A stretch of 51,629 nucleotides of DNA from SKUL01 sp964487545 (GCA_964487545.1 CAZARI010000021.1:1-51629), one strand, 5' to 3'. Positions 33,805 to 43,032 are shown, counted from the stretch's first letter. The notes: generated by a model from the sequence alone, not told the origin. Translations and numbers: made by a program.

Positions 33805-35016
33805 ATGAATTACCAGGAGACGCTGGCGCACCTCTTCAGCCAGTTGCCCATGTACCAGCGCATTGGCGGAGCTGCTTATAAGGCCGACCTCAGCACCACC
33901 CAACAACTAATGGAAGCGCTCGGGCACCCCGAACAGTCTGGCGTTAAATTTATTCATGTAGCCGGCACCAACGGAAAAGGCTCGGTTAGCCACCTGATTG
34001 CATCAGTACTTCAACAAGCCGGATACAAAACCGGACTCTTCACCTCTCCACACCTCAAGGATTTTCGCGAGCGCATTCGCATCAACGGCATGCCCATTTC
34101 AGAAAATGAAGTCGTAAATTTTGTCGCGCAGCATTCCACTCTATTTGCCACGCTCCAACCATCGTTCTTCGAAATGACAGCAGCCCTTGCTCTACTTCAT
34201 TTCAAAAAAGAAAACGCAGCGTTTGCGGTTATCGAAACCGGTATGGGCGGACGCTTGGATTCTACCAATGTAATTAACCCAAAAGTTTCGGTGATTACGA
34301 ACATTGGATTAGACCACACTCAGTTTCTCGGAAGTAGTATCGACGCCATTGCACGTGAGAAAGCAGGAATCATAAAAGAGGGTACGCCCGTAGTTTGCGG
34401 ACAAATGCATCCCGATGCACTCAGGGCAATTCGCGAAGTGGCAAAAAATAGAAGTGCGCTCCTAACCGAAGCTCCCGCGCAATCTGAGTTTACCAGCGAC
34501 CTTAAAGGCGCTTATCAACAACAAAATATTGCAACGGCAGTTACCACCCTTCGGCTATTGCAAAAGTCAAATGAGATTAACGATCAGCACCTCTACCATG
34601 GATTAAACAACGTGGTGGCCAATACCCACTTGCAGGGTCGTTGGCAACAACTTTCAACGCAGCCGCTAACGATTTGCGATGTAGGACACAACGAAGATGG
34701 TGTTCGGATGGTAGTCGAACAAATCGGGCAGACTCCGCACCGCAAACTACACATGGTTTGGGGCATGACCAGCGACAAGGATATCGAAGCCATTTTGAAC
34801 CTGTTGCCGCGCACGGCCACCTATTACTTTTGTGCAGCCAAAATTCCGCGCGCACTCGATGCCGAAACGCTTGCCGAAAAAGCCGCTGCTCTTTCCCTTC
34901 AAGGAAAGGCGTACATCAGTGTGGCAGACGCCGTGGAAACAGCTAGAAACAACGCCCATCCCGAAGATCTTGTTTTTATTGGAGGCAGTGTTTTTGTTGT
35001 GGCTGAAGCGATTTAA
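33805..35016 (+). CDS. folC: Folylpolyglutamate synthase/dihydrofolate synthase
   Basis: This 403-residue Mur-ligase-family enzyme adds glutamate to dihydropteroate/folate. Visible motifs: FIHVAGTNGKGSVSHLI (ATP loop, K58), GLFTSPHLKDFRERIRING, AAFAVIETGMGGRLDSTN, TNIGLDHTQFLG, AREKAGIIKEG, and in the second domain WQQLSTQPLTICDVGHNEDGV with HMVWGMTSDKDIE. The start codon abuts the stop of the TonB-like gene with no spacer, so translation is coupled. Length is slightly shorter than E. coli FolC (422). The function is unrelated to TonB; the arrangement is probably a packing feature. Confidence 0.93.
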   Translation: MNYQETLAHLFSQLPMYQRIGGAAYKADLSTTQQLMEALGHPEQSGVKFIHVAGTNGKGSVSHLIASVLQQAGYKTGLFTSPHLKDFRERIRINGMPISENEVVNFVAQHSTLFATLQPSFFEMTAALALLHFKKENAAFAVIETGMGGRLDSTNVINPKVSVITNIGLDHTQFLGSSIDAIAREKAGIIKEGTPVVCGQMHPDALRAIREVAKNRSALLTEAPAQSEFTSDLKGAYQQQNIATAVTTLRLLQKSNEINDQHLYHGLNNVVANTHLQGRWQQLSTQPLTICDVGHNEDGVRMVVEQIGQTPHRKLHMVWGMTSDKDIEAILNLLPRTATYYFCAAKIPRALDAETLAEKAAALSLQGKAYISVADAVETARNNAHPEDLVFIGGSVFVVAEAI

Positions 35017-35071
35017 AATCAAGGGGCTGCAAAAGCTGATTTTGGTCATTTTATACCTTGATCGCTCTACC

Positions 35072-35079
35072 TACTTTTG
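35072..35079 (+). promoter_or_regulatory. Promoter (-7 TACTTTTG) of hemN
   Basis: A perfect -7 box ends 15 bases before the ATG at 35095; TTTT at 35049-35052 is 19 bases upstream and one base from the -33 consensus. This gives a leader of about 11 bases. Confidence 0.5.
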
Positions 35080-35094
35080 TATAAAATTAAGCCC

Positions 35095-36456
35095 ATGCAA
35101 ACGCCGTTGTTTGTCAAATACAATGTTGCCGGTCCGCGCTACACAAGCTATCCTTCTGTTCCGTTTTGGCACAATGTCCCTTCAGAAAAATTGTGGAAAG
35201 AAAGCGTTCTATCCACTTTCTCAGCAACCAATCACACCGAGGGAATAAGCCTTTATCTGCATCTGCCATTTTGTGAAAGCCTTTGCACATTCTGCGGATG
35301 CAACAAGCGCATCACGAAAAATCACAAAGTAGAGGAACCTTATATCGAGGCCTTGCTAAAAGAATGGGATATCTATCGGTCGTGGTTTCCGGAGGAGCCA
35401 ATCATTCGTGAAATTCATCTCGGTGGAGGAACACCAACCTTTTTTAGTCCGGAAAACCTTGCGGATCTTTTGAATAGATTATTAAACGGTTGCATTGTAC
35501 ATCCCAACAAGTCTTTTGGTTTTGAAGCTCATCCGAACAACACCACATGCCGGCATCTGGAGGTGCTTCATGCTGCAGGATTCAACAGAATGAGCCTCGG
35601 AGTTCAGGATTTTGACCCCGAAGTTCAAAAAATTGTCAACCGAATTCAATCTTTCGAACAGGTGAAACAAGTGGTGAAAGATGCCCGAGAAATCGGGTAC
35701 GATTCCATCAATTTCGATTTAATTTACGGACTTCCTTTGCAAAAAATGAGCAGTGTGGTCAACACCGTGAATCTGGTGAACCAGCTACGTCCGGAAAGAA
35801 TCGCGTTTTACAGTTATGCGCATGTGCCGTGGAAATCACCGGGTCAGCGAAGATACACCGAGGCCGACCTGCCAAACAACGAAGAGAAGCGCGCGCTCTA
35901 CGAACGTGGAAAGGAAATGTTTGAAGATGCTGGCTACTTAGAAATCGGAATGGATCACTTTGCCTTACCCGACGACGAACTTTCCATTGCCGCTCAGAGC
36001 GGTTCGCTACACCGCAATTTTATGGGCTACACCACCGGGCAAACCAAACTCTTAATCGGATTGGGAGCCAGCGCCATTAGCGATTCTTGGGGAGCTTTCG
36101 TACAAAACGAAAAAGTTATCGAAAGCTATAAGTCGCCCTGTCTCGAAGGTAAAATTCCCATCTCAAACGGACACTTACTGAGCGAAAGCGACCAGGTGCT
36201 GCGACAGCATATCCAGAACCTGATGACGGTCTTTGAAACATCGTGGAGCCATAATCAGAACTTCCACCCTATTCTGCTCGATCTCCCTGATAAACTGCAA
36301 GAAATGATAAATGACGGATTGGTTGAAATGAGCAAAGAGAAAATTATGCTCACCGATATGGGAAAGCCGTTTGTGCGAAATGTATGTATGGCGTTTGACG
36401 AATACCTGGGTGAGTCTACACGGCAAGGCCAACAAATGTTCAGTAAAACGGTGTAA
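35095..36456 (+). CDS. hemN: Oxygen-independent coproporphyrinogen III oxidase
   Basis: This 453-residue radical-SAM enzyme converts coproporphyrinogen III to protoporphyrinogen IX in heme synthesis under low oxygen. The HemN-specific cluster motif C60-x3-C64-x2-C67-x-C69 is visible in FCESLCTFCGCNKRIT, following LYLHLPF. Other signatures: EIHLGGGTPTFFSPENL, GFEAHPNNTT, NRMSLGVQDFDPEVQKIVNR, NFDLIYGLPLQ, FYSYAHVPW and IGMDHFALPDDEL. The start is ATG 35095 (MQTPLFVKYN); a TTG at 35077 is in frame but upstream sequence is not homologous. Supplies heme for the cytochromes in this window. Confidence 0.94.
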   Translation: MQTPLFVKYNVAGPRYTSYPSVPFWHNVPSEKLWKESVLSTFSATNHTEGISLYLHLPFCESLCTFCGCNKRITKNHKVEEPYIEALLKEWDIYRSWFPEEPIIREIHLGGGTPTFFSPENLADLLNRLLNGCIVHPNKSFGFEAHPNNTTCRHLEVLHAAGFNRMSLGVQDFDPEVQKIVNRIQSFEQVKQVVKDAREIGYDSINFDLIYGLPLQKMSSVVNTVNLVNQLRPERIAFYSYAHVPWKSPGQRRYTEADLPNNEEKRALYERGKEMFEDAGYLEIGMDHFALPDDELSIAAQSGSLHRNFMGYTTGQTKLLIGLGASAISDSWGAFVQNEKVIESYKSPCLEGKIPISNGHLLSESDQVLRQHIQNLMTVFETSWSHNQNFHPILLDLPDKLQEMINDGLVEMSKEKIMLTDMGKPFVRNVCMAFDEYLGESTRQGQQMFSKTV

Positions 36457-36539
36457 ATTCAATCCTTCATTTCTGACTCGAGAAATGGGCTTAGTTTCCT
36501 AACTTAGCAGAATTAAACATTTTTCGAAACAGGGAAACT

Positions 36540-37016
36540 ATGAAGAACATTATCGCTGCCGCTGTTATTTTACTCCTTACCTCGGTCACTGCCTGCAATT
36601 CTGGGAACAACCAAGCCGCTCAACCAGTCACCGGGCATCACCACGCAGAAGTGGATTTAGTTTCGTCCATGAGCAGTCTCCTATTGTTCATGAATAAATT
36701 ATACTTTGCCGGAATCAACAACAACGAGCCGCTGCGAGATTTCTACATTCATGAAATGGAAGAAATAATGGAAAAAATTGCCGAAGGAAACGTAGAGCAC
36801 GAAGGTGTTGACATCAGCGCAAATATCAAAACTTTTGGACTGAGCCAGCTCGAACTTTTTGAAAGAGCCCTGGAATCGGACCGTATGTTTGAAGAAGTGT
36901 ACAGCGAATTTCTCAATTCGTGCAATAGCTGTCATATCGTTTCGAAATATCCATTTATAAAAATCGGTGTGCCCAAAACGCCCGCGCTCGACAATCAGAT
37001 TTTCGAAGTACAGTAA
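36540..37016 (+). CDS. Lipoprotein with C-terminal CXXCH, class II cytochrome c-like
   Basis: This 158-residue lipoprotein has a signal ending SVTAC (lipid cysteine about C20), then GHHHAEVD and a largely helical body (MSSLLLFMNKLYFAGI, PLRDFYIHEMEEIMEKIAEG, LSQLELFERALES). A single heme motif CNSCH lies at residues 128-132 in the C-terminal helix, the location typical of class II (c'-type) cytochromes. This suggests a periplasmic or outer-membrane-anchored mono-heme four-helix protein. The His cluster behind the lipid anchor is unusual and could bind a metal. It follows hemN after 84 bases; no strong functional link beyond heme is visible. Confidence 0.75.
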   Translation: MKNIIAAAVILLLTSVTACNSGNNQAAQPVTGHHHAEVDLVSSMSSLLLFMNKLYFAGINNNEPLRDFYIHEMEEIMEKIAEGNVEHEGVDISANIKTFGLSQLELFERALESDRMFEEVYSEFLNSCNSCHIVSKYPFIKIGVPKTPALDNQIFEVQ

Positions 37017-37033
37017 CCGATTATTGGTTCGCG

Positions 37034-37813
37034 TTGTCACTCCACCAGGTTAAAAATTATATCTGCCACTTTTTTGGGTCCAAAACGACAAAAGGCCACG
37101 GCATTCATTCGCCCTTTGTTTTTGATCTAACCACCCGGATATTGCCAGATGCCCAAAACCGCATTTATCAACCGGTTGAAACGCTTCGCAAACAACTGCT
37201 CAGCGACCAGCGAACCATCGAAGTTTCTGACCTCGGCTCAGGATCAAAGGTGCACCGCTCCAGTTCCCGAACCGTTGCCAGCATCGCCCAACACAGTGCT
37301 AAAAATGCCCTATTTGGAAGATTGCTGAATCGACTGGCAGATGAACCACCAACGACCAGAATTCTTGAATTGGGCACTTCGTTAGGACTTTCAACTGCCT
37401 ATCTGGCACTGTCAAATAATCCGGTGATTACCATAGAAGGCTGTCCGCAAACTGCGCGCGTGGCAAAAGCGAATTTTGGTCAACTCGGACTGAATAATAT
37501 CGAGCTATTTATCGGTGACTTTGCGACCACCTTTCCGCAAGTGTTGCGCGATTATAGCGATATCAATTTTGTATTTATTGACGGCAACCACAGCTACGCA
37601 GCCACTATCGATTACTATCGCCAACTCAGCCAATATTTACCCGACCAATCGGTGATTATTTTCGATGACATTTATTGGTCGGAAGGGATGACCCGCGCGT
37701 GGAAAGAAATTGTTGTAGACAATAAAAATCAGGTTACCATCGATTTGTTTCATGTGGGTTTGGTATTTTTCAGGAAAGATCAGGCCAAAGAGCATTTTAG
37801 AATCCGTATATGA
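37034..37813 (+). CDS. SAM-dependent methyltransferase
   Basis: This 259-residue protein is a class I SAM-dependent methyltransferase of the O-methyltransferase/methyltransferase_24 type. The SAM-binding motif I is RILELGTSLGLSTAYLAL, followed by TIEGCPQTARVAKANF and the post-motif INFVFIDGNHSYAATIDYY with DDIYWSEGMTRAWKEI. The N-terminus GHGIHSPFVFDL is a Bacteroidota signature of this subgroup. The start is a TTG at 37034, as no ATG or GTG in frame lies between the previous stop and that point. It overlaps the ABC ATPase gene by four bases (ATGA). The substrate is unknown. Confidence 0.82.
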   Translation: MSLHQVKNYICHFFGSKTTKGHGIHSPFVFDLTTRILPDAQNRIYQPVETLRKQLLSDQRTIEVSDLGSGSKVHRSSSRTVASIAQHSAKNALFGRLLNRLADEPPTTRILELGTSLGLSTAYLALSNNPVITIEGCPQTARVAKANFGQLGLNNIELFIGDFATTFPQVLRDYSDINFVFIDGNHSYAATIDYYRQLSQYLPDQSVIIFDDIYWSEGMTRAWKEIVVDNKNQVTIDLFHVGLVFFRKDQAKEHFRIRI

Positions 37814-38523
37814 GCGAATCAATCATTCAGATCAGGCAAATTACCAAGTTCTTTAAAGTTGGCGAACAAGTAGTTAAGGCGCTAAACGGTGTGGACATGG
37901 ACGTTAAAAGAAACGAATTCATGGCGCTGATGGGGCCTTCGGGATCCGGAAAATCTACCTTAATGAATATTATCGGGTGCCTCGACACCCCAACGGGTGG
38001 CTCATATATTCTCAATAAAAAAGACGTGAGTCGAATGACCGACGATGAACTGGCCGAAATACGCAATAAAGAAATAGGGTTTGTGTTTCAAACCTTTAAC
38101 CTGCTTCCCCGGTATTCTGCGCTCGAGAATGTAGCCTTGCCCCTGATCTATGCTGGAATCAGTAAATCGGAACGAAACAAAAGAGCCACAGCCGTGTTGG
38201 ACCAGGTTGGGTTGGCCGACAGAATGCATCATAAACCCAACGAACTCTCGGGCGGACAGCGGCAGCGCGTAGCAGTGGCACGTGCATTGGTGAACCGACC
38301 TTCGATTATTCTTGCAGATGAGCCTACTGGAAACCTCGATACCAAGACCTCCTATGAGATTATGGCACTGATCGATGAGATTCATCAACGCGGAAATACC
38401 ATTATACTGGTTACCCACGAAGAAGACATCGCCCAACACGCCAAGCGGATTGTACGGCTTAGGGACGGGAAAATTGAATTTGACGAACCTGCACCTGCTG
38501 GTGCTGCAATTTCTAATAAATGA
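37810..38523 (+). CDS. ABC transporter ATP-binding protein, LolD/MacB type
   Basis: This 237-residue ATPase belongs to the MacB/LolD/FtsE-type branch. All motifs are present: Walker A MGPSGSGKSTL (about 41-50), Q-loop VFQTFNLLPRYSALENV, signature ELSGGQRQRVAVARAL, Walker B IILADEPTGNLDT and the switch histidine in ILVTHEED. Such ATPases drive lipoprotein release (LolD), macrolide/peptide efflux (MacB) or other permease partners. No permease gene lies in the same operon, so the partner must be elsewhere. Starts in an ATGA overlap with the methyltransferase and ends in another ATGA overlap with the cobalamin adenosyltransferase. Confidence 0.9.
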   Translation: MSESIIQIRQITKFFKVGEQVVKALNGVDMDVKRNEFMALMGPSGSGKSTLMNIIGCLDTPTGGSYILNKKDVSRMTDDELAEIRNKEIGFVFQTFNLLPRYSALENVALPLIYAGISKSERNKRATAVLDQVGLADRMHHKPNELSGGQRQRVAVARALVNRPSIILADEPTGNLDTKTSYEIMALIDEIHQRGNTIILVTHEEDIAQHAKRIVRLRDGKIEFDEPAPAGAAISNK

Positions 38524-39071
38524 AAATCTATACTAAAACTGGCGATAAAGGCCAAACCGCACTTTTTGGTGGTAAGCGACTACCGAAAGATGATTTGCGC
38601 ATTGAAGCATACGGAACAGTTGACGAGCTGAACGCTCACTTGGGTTTGCTCCGCGACCAGCAAATCGGAGAATCAGCTACCCAAACGATTCTCGAAATTC
38701 AGGATCGACTGTTCACCATCGGTTCGCTGCTGGCTTCGGACCCTGACAAGAGCAATCTTAAAGTTCCGCAAATTCACGAAGCGGATATTACCCGACTCGA
38801 AGATGAAATTGACCAGATGAATGAAAAACTACCCGTGATGAGGTCGTTTGTTTTGCCTGGCGGACATCCTACCGTGTCACAGTGCCATGTTGCCAGATGC
38901 GTTTGCCGAAGGGCAGAAAGGCGGGCCGTTTCACTCCAGCATTCAGATCAGATGAACCCATTAATTATTCAATATCTGAACAGATTGTCTGATTTTTTGT
39001 TTGTACTGTCGCGCAACATCGCAATAGAAAAAAGTGCAACCGAAACCGCATGGAAACCACGCATGGAATAA
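38520..39071 (+). CDS. Cob(I)alamin adenosyltransferase, PduO type
   Basis: This 183-residue protein is a PduO-type ATP:cob(I)alamin adenosyltransferase, producing adenosylcobalamin. Motifs are the ATP-binding MKIYTKTGDKGQTALFGGKRLPK, IEAYGTVDELNAHLG, the helix motif LPGGHPTVSQCHVARCVCRRAERR and QYLNRLSDFLFVLSR. It overlaps the ABC ATPase by four bases (ATGA). Since no other cobalamin genes are seen here, it probably assimilates imported cobalamin. Confidence 0.92.
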   Translation: MKIYTKTGDKGQTALFGGKRLPKDDLRIEAYGTVDELNAHLGLLRDQQIGESATQTILEIQDRLFTIGSLLASDPDKSNLKVPQIHEADITRLEDEIDQMNEKLPVMRSFVLPGGHPTVSQCHVARCVCRRAERRAVSLQHSDQMNPLIIQYLNRLSDFLFVLSRNIAIEKSATETAWKPRME

Positions 39072-39125
39072 GCCCGCTACACCCAAAGTGCTGACTGAGC
39101 ACAACTTACCACCATATTTAATTTA

Positions 39126-39156
39126 TTTGGTTGTGTAAATAAAAAATCTATTTTTG
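39126..39156 (+). promoter_or_regulatory. Consensus promoter of the DUF2795 gene
   Basis: TTTG at 39126-39129, exactly 19 bases, then TATTTTTG at 39149-39156: a complete match to the Bacteroidota TTTG/TAnnTTTG promoter, and the best in the window. The leader would be about 30 bases long and A-rich. Confidence 0.75.
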
Positions 39157-39189
39157 CAAATAATAAACCGTACAAAAATTTGTGCTGAT

Positions 39190-39411
39190 ATGTATTGGAC
39201 ATTAGAACTTGCCTCCTATCTTGAAGATGCCCCTTGGCCGGCTTCCAAAGACGAATTAATTGATTTCGCCATGCGAACCGGTGCCCCATTGGAGGTAGTG
39301 GAAAATTTGCAGGCCATCGAGGAAGATGGAGAGGTGTATGAATCTATAGAGGACATTTGGCCCGACTATCCAACAAAAGAAGATTTCTTCTTTAACGAGG
39401 ACGAATACTGA
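39190..39411 (+). CDS. DUF2795 small acidic protein
   Basis: This 73-residue protein starts at ATG 39190 (MYWTLELASYLEDAPWP); upstream in-frame codons lie in the promoter. It is strongly acidic at the C-terminus (EDFFFNEDEY) and matches the DUF2795 family, which is short and very conserved in Bacteroidota: ELIDFAMRTGAPLEVVENLQAIEEDGE is the core helical part. Function is unknown. It has an ideal promoter and a strong terminator, so it is an independently and probably highly expressed single gene. It lies just ahead of secA. Confidence 0.85.
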   Translation: MYWTLELASYLEDAPWPASKDELIDFAMRTGAPLEVVENLQAIEEDGEVYESIEDIWPDYPTKEDFFFNEDEY

Positions 39412-39447
39412 TTGAGCAACACAGATCAGTTATTGTAAAGATTATTG

Positions 39448-39475
39448 AAAGGCTGGTAGATACCGGCCTTTTTTT
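39448..39475 (+). terminator. Rho-independent terminator after the DUF2795 gene
   Basis: An 11-pair hairpin (39448-39458 with 39461-39471, one G-T pair) with a two-base loop is followed by a run of Ts to 39475. Confidence 0.85.
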
Positions 39476-39561
39476 GTCAGATTGTCAGCCTGCTCCATCG
39501 TGGCATGGTTGCTGACCAAACCACCAGCCATAAATTGCCTTAGTGTTTGCACTATTTCGGC

Positions 39562-39569
39562 TATTTTTG
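39562..39569 (+). promoter_or_regulatory. -7 element (TATTTTTG) of secA
   Basis: A perfect -7 box ends 22 bases before the secA ATG; an ATTG at 39534-39537 lies 24 bases upstream of it, at wider than normal spacing. Confidence 0.45.
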
Positions 39570-39591
39570 CACCTACAAAAAGATTGACAAC

Positions 39592-42500
39592 ATGATCGGT
39601 TCTGTATCCAAAGTTATAAAGGCAGTTTTCGGAGATAAATCCACCCGCGACCTCAAAGACATCTCCCCCTTAGTTGAGGCAACAAAAAAAGAATTCGAAA
39701 AACTCTCGACGCTGAGCAACGACGATTTGCGCGCGCTTTCGGCAGCCATGAAAGTGAAGATAGCCGAAGAGATTAAAGACGAAGAAGCGGAAAAAGCAGC
39801 CATCAAAACACAGATCGATGAAAACCCTTTAATGAGCCCCGCTGAAAAGGACAGTCTATACGACCAAATTGACCGCATTGACAAAAAAATTGACGAAGAA
39901 ATTGAGCGCGTATTGCTTGAGTTACTTCCCGAGGCCTTTGCGGTGGTTAAAGAAACTGCCAAACGATTTAAAGAAAACGAGACAGTAGAAGTTACTGCTA
40001 CTGCGTTTGACCGCGACCTGTCAGCAAAAAAAGATCACATCACCATTGAAGGAGAAAAAGCAATCTGGAAAAGTACTTGGATGGCTGCCGGCACCCCCAT
40101 CAAGTGGGACATGGTGCACTACGATGTGCAGCTCATTGGCGGGGTTGGTCTTCACAAGGGAAAAGTAGCTGAGATGCAAACTGGTGAAGGAAAAACGCTG
40201 GTAGCAACACTGCCTGTATTTCTAAATGCATTGAGCGGAAAAGGGGTGCACTTGGTGACCGTAAACGACTACCTTGCCCGACGTGACTCGGAGTGGATGG
40301 GGCCGATTTACGAATTTCACGGTCTGTCGGTAGATTGCATCGACCGGCACCAGCCCAACTCCGAAGAAAGGCGCAAGGCTTATCAAAGCGATGTTATTTT
40401 CGGAACCAACAACGAATTTGGTTTTGACTACCTGCGCGACAACATGAGCTCCACTCCCGAAAATCTCGTGCAGCGCAAGCACCACTATGCCATTGTTGAC
40501 GAGGTAGATTCTGTTTTGATTGACGACGCGCGTACACCACTTATCATCTCCGGACCCACGCCGCGCGGCGATATCCATGAGTTTAATGAACTCAAGCCAA
40601 AAATTGAAAAGCTGGTGATGGCTCAGCGCAAACTCGTCACTGAACTGCTTACCGATTCTAAAAAAATTTTAAAGCAAGAAGAATCCGCCGATAAAGAAGA
40701 AATCACAGCCGCCCAACTGTCGCTGTTTCGGGCTTTTCGCGGACTTCCGAAAAACAAAGCACTCATTAAGTTTTTGAGCGAACCCGGCATTAAGCAGCGC
40801 ATGCTCAAAACAGAGGCCTTTTACCTGCAAGATCAGAGCAAAGATATGCACAAGGCCGACGAAGTGTTATACTTTACCATCGACGAGAAAAACAACACCA
40901 TCGAACTCACCGAAAAAGGCATTGATCTGATCTCTCAAAACATTGAGGACGACGGTTTCTTTGTAATGCCCGACATTGGTTACGAAATCGCTGGGCTCGA
41001 AAAAAATGTTGCCGACGAAGGCGAACGTCTCAAACAAAAAGAAAAACTACTACAAGATTTTGAGGTAAAATCAGAGCGCATTCACACCATCAACCAATTG
41101 CTGAAAGCCTACACCCTCTTTGAAAAAGACGTAGAGTACGTGGTGATCGACAATAAAGTGATGATCGTTGACGAGCAAACCGGCCGGATTATGGAAGGCC
41201 GCCGCTATTCCGATGGCTTGCATCAAGCCATTGAATCAAAAGAAAATGTGAAGGTCGAGGCAGCTACACAAACCTACGCCACCATCACGCTGCAAAACTA
41301 CTTTAGAATGTATCACAAACTGGCCGGTATGACCGGAACAGCCGAAACCGAAGCCGGTGAATTGTGGGACATCTATAAGCTCGACGTTGTGGTTATCCCC
41401 ACCAACCGGCCTATTCAGCGCAAGGACATGGAGGATAAAGTGTATAAAACTGCACGCGAAAAGTACAACGCTGTAATTGAGGAAATTGAAGGCCTCAGCA
41501 AAGCAGGTCGTCCGGTGCTGGTAGGTACTACATCTGTTGATATTTCGGAATTGATCAGCCGTATGCTCAAACTCCGCGGCATTAATCACTCGGTACTCAA
41601 CGCCAAAAAACACCAGCAAGAAGCCGATATTGTGGCCAATGCCGGCCAACCTGGTGTTGTAACCATTGCTACCAACATGGCCGGACGAGGAACAGACATC
41701 AAACTCGGCACAGGTGTTCGCGAAGCAGGTGGTTTGGCCATCGTGGGTACAGAAAAACACGAGTCGCGGCGAATTGATCGGCAGTTGCGCGGACGGGCTG
41801 GACGTCAGGGAGACCCCGGTTCATCGCAGTTCTACCTCTCGCTCGAAGACAATCTGATGCGACTTTTTGGATCAGACCGCATTGCCAAAATGATGGATCG
41901 ACTCGGACTGAAAGAAGGCGAAGTGATTCAACACGGAATGATCACCAAATCCATCGAGCGGGCGCAGCGAAAAGTTGAAGAAAACAACTTTGGTATCAGA
42001 AAGCGACTGCTCGAATACGACGACGTGATGAATGCCCAACGTGAGGTCATTTACAAGCGCCGCCGACATGCCCTACACGGCGACCGGTTGAGCCACGACA
42101 TCGAAAGTATGTTTCTTGAAGTGGTCGATGAAATTGTTCACACCCATCATGCAACCAAGAACTTTGAAGGGTTTAAACTGGATCTGGTCAGAAACTTCGG
42201 AATAGACTCGCCTGTTGATGAGGATACATTTGTAAAGACTAATCCCAACGAGCTGGGCGATCAGTTGTTTAATGCCATCCGCACCAATTATCACAAAAAA
42301 TCGCAATGGCTGGCCGAAAAAGCTTTGCCCGTGATCAAGAATGTACACGAAACCCAGTCGCAATTCAACAATATTGTGGTGCCTTTTACCGATGGTGTTA
42401 AAGTTTTGCAGATTGTCAGCAACATCGAAAAAACCATTGATTCGGAAGGTGTAGAATTGATTAATGCCATAGAGCGAAACGTTACCCTGGGGATTATCGA

Positions 42501-42939
42501 CGACGAATGGAAAGATCACTTGCGGGCGATGGACGAACTGCGAACTTCTGTTCAGGGAGCGGTTTACGAGCAAAAAGATCCGCTTCTTATTTATAAATTT
42601 GAATCGTTTGAACTATTCAAAGCAATGGTTCAACGCGTTAACCGCGAAGTGGTTTCCTTTCTGTCGAAATGCACGCTTGCCGTATCCCCGGGAGCACAAG
42701 ATGTTCAAACCGCCAAAGCACCCGTTCGCGATGATATGAGTAATCTGCAAACCAGCAGAAGCGGACTGCCCGGTAGCGAAACGTCAGAAGGTGGCACCAC
42801 GCCAGGACAGCCGGCAGATCGTCCTAAACCACAGCCGGTGCGCAGCGAACAGAAAATTGGCCGAAACGATCCGTGCCCGTGTGGTAGCGGAAAAAAATAC
42901 AAGCAGTGCCACGGAAAAGCGCAGCACATTTCTGCTTAA
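39592..42939 (+). CDS. secA: Preprotein translocase ATPase SecA
   Basis: This 1115-residue protein is SecA, the motor that pushes preproteins through SecYEG. Start at ATG 39592 (MIGSVSKVIKAVFGDKST). The DEAD motor is complete: Walker A MQTGEGKTLVATL (K201), VNDYLARRDSEWM, FGTNNEFGFDYLRDNM, VDEVDSVLIDDARTPLI, and in NBD2 TNMAGRGTDIKLG with DRQLRGRAGRQGDPGSSQFYLSLED. It is longer than E. coli SecA (901), with Bacteroidota-typical insertions at about 50-130 and in NBD1. The C-terminus has the zinc/SecB-binding CPCGSGKKYKQCHGK. It provides the Sec step for all the secreted and T9SS proteins here. Confidence 0.97.
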   Translation: MIGSVSKVIKAVFGDKSTRDLKDISPLVEATKKEFEKLSTLSNDDLRALSAAMKVKIAEEIKDEEAEKAAIKTQIDENPLMSPAEKDSLYDQIDRIDKKIDEEIERVLLELLPEAFAVVKETAKRFKENETVEVTATAFDRDLSAKKDHITIEGEKAIWKSTWMAAGTPIKWDMVHYDVQLIGGVGLHKGKVAEMQTGEGKTLVATLPVFLNALSGKGVHLVTVNDYLARRDSEWMGPIYEFHGLSVDCIDRHQPNSEERRKAYQSDVIFGTNNEFGFDYLRDNMSSTPENLVQRKHHYAIVDEVDSVLIDDARTPLIISGPTPRGDIHEFNELKPKIEKLVMAQRKLVTELLTDSKKILKQEESADKEEITAAQLSLFRAFRGLPKNKALIKFLSEPGIKQRMLKTEAFYLQDQSKDMHKADEVLYFTIDEKNNTIELTEKGIDLISQNIEDDGFFVMPDIGYEIAGLEKNVADEGERLKQKEKLLQDFEVKSERIHTINQLLKAYTLFEKDVEYVVIDNKVMIVDEQTGRIMEGRRYSDGLHQAIESKENVKVEAATQTYATITLQNYFRMYHKLAGMTGTAETEAGELWDIYKLDVVVIPTNRPIQRKDMEDKVYKTAREKYNAVIEEIEGLSKAGRPVLVGTTSVDISELISRMLKLRGINHSVLNAKKHQQEADIVANAGQPGVVTIATNMAGRGTDIKLGTGVREAGGLAIVGTEKHESRRIDRQLRGRAGRQGDPGSSQFYLSLEDNLMRLFGSDRIAKMMDRLGLKEGEVIQHGMITKSIERAQRKVEENNFGIRKRLLEYDDVMNAQREVIYKRRRHALHGDRLSHDIESMFLEVVDEIVHTHHATKNFEGFKLDLVRNFGIDSPVDEDTFVKTNPNELGDQLFNAIRTNYHKKSQWLAEKALPVIKNVHETQSQFNNIVVPFTDGVKVLQIVSNIEKTIDSEGVELINAIERNVTLGIIDDEWKDHLRAMDELRTSVQGAVYEQKDPLLIYKFESFELFKAMVQRVNREVVSFLSKCTLAVSPGAQDVQTAKAPVRDDMSNLQTSRSGLPGSETSEGGTTPGQPADRPKPQPVRSEQKIGRNDPCPCGSGKKYKQCHGKAQHISA

Positions 42940-42959
42940 CCAAGCACTCTGAATATTTA

Positions 42960-42999
42960 AGGGAATCGCCAGTAACCATAAGCGCGATTCCCTATTTTA
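42960..42999 (+). terminator. Probable terminator after secA
   Basis: A ten-pair perfect stem (42960-42969 with 42984-42993) with a 14-base loop follows the secA stop by about 20 bases, then TATTTTAG. The T tract is weak. Confidence 0.5.
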
Positions 43000-43032
43000 G
43001 ATTGCAGTGGTGACCAACTTACAGCCTGAATT

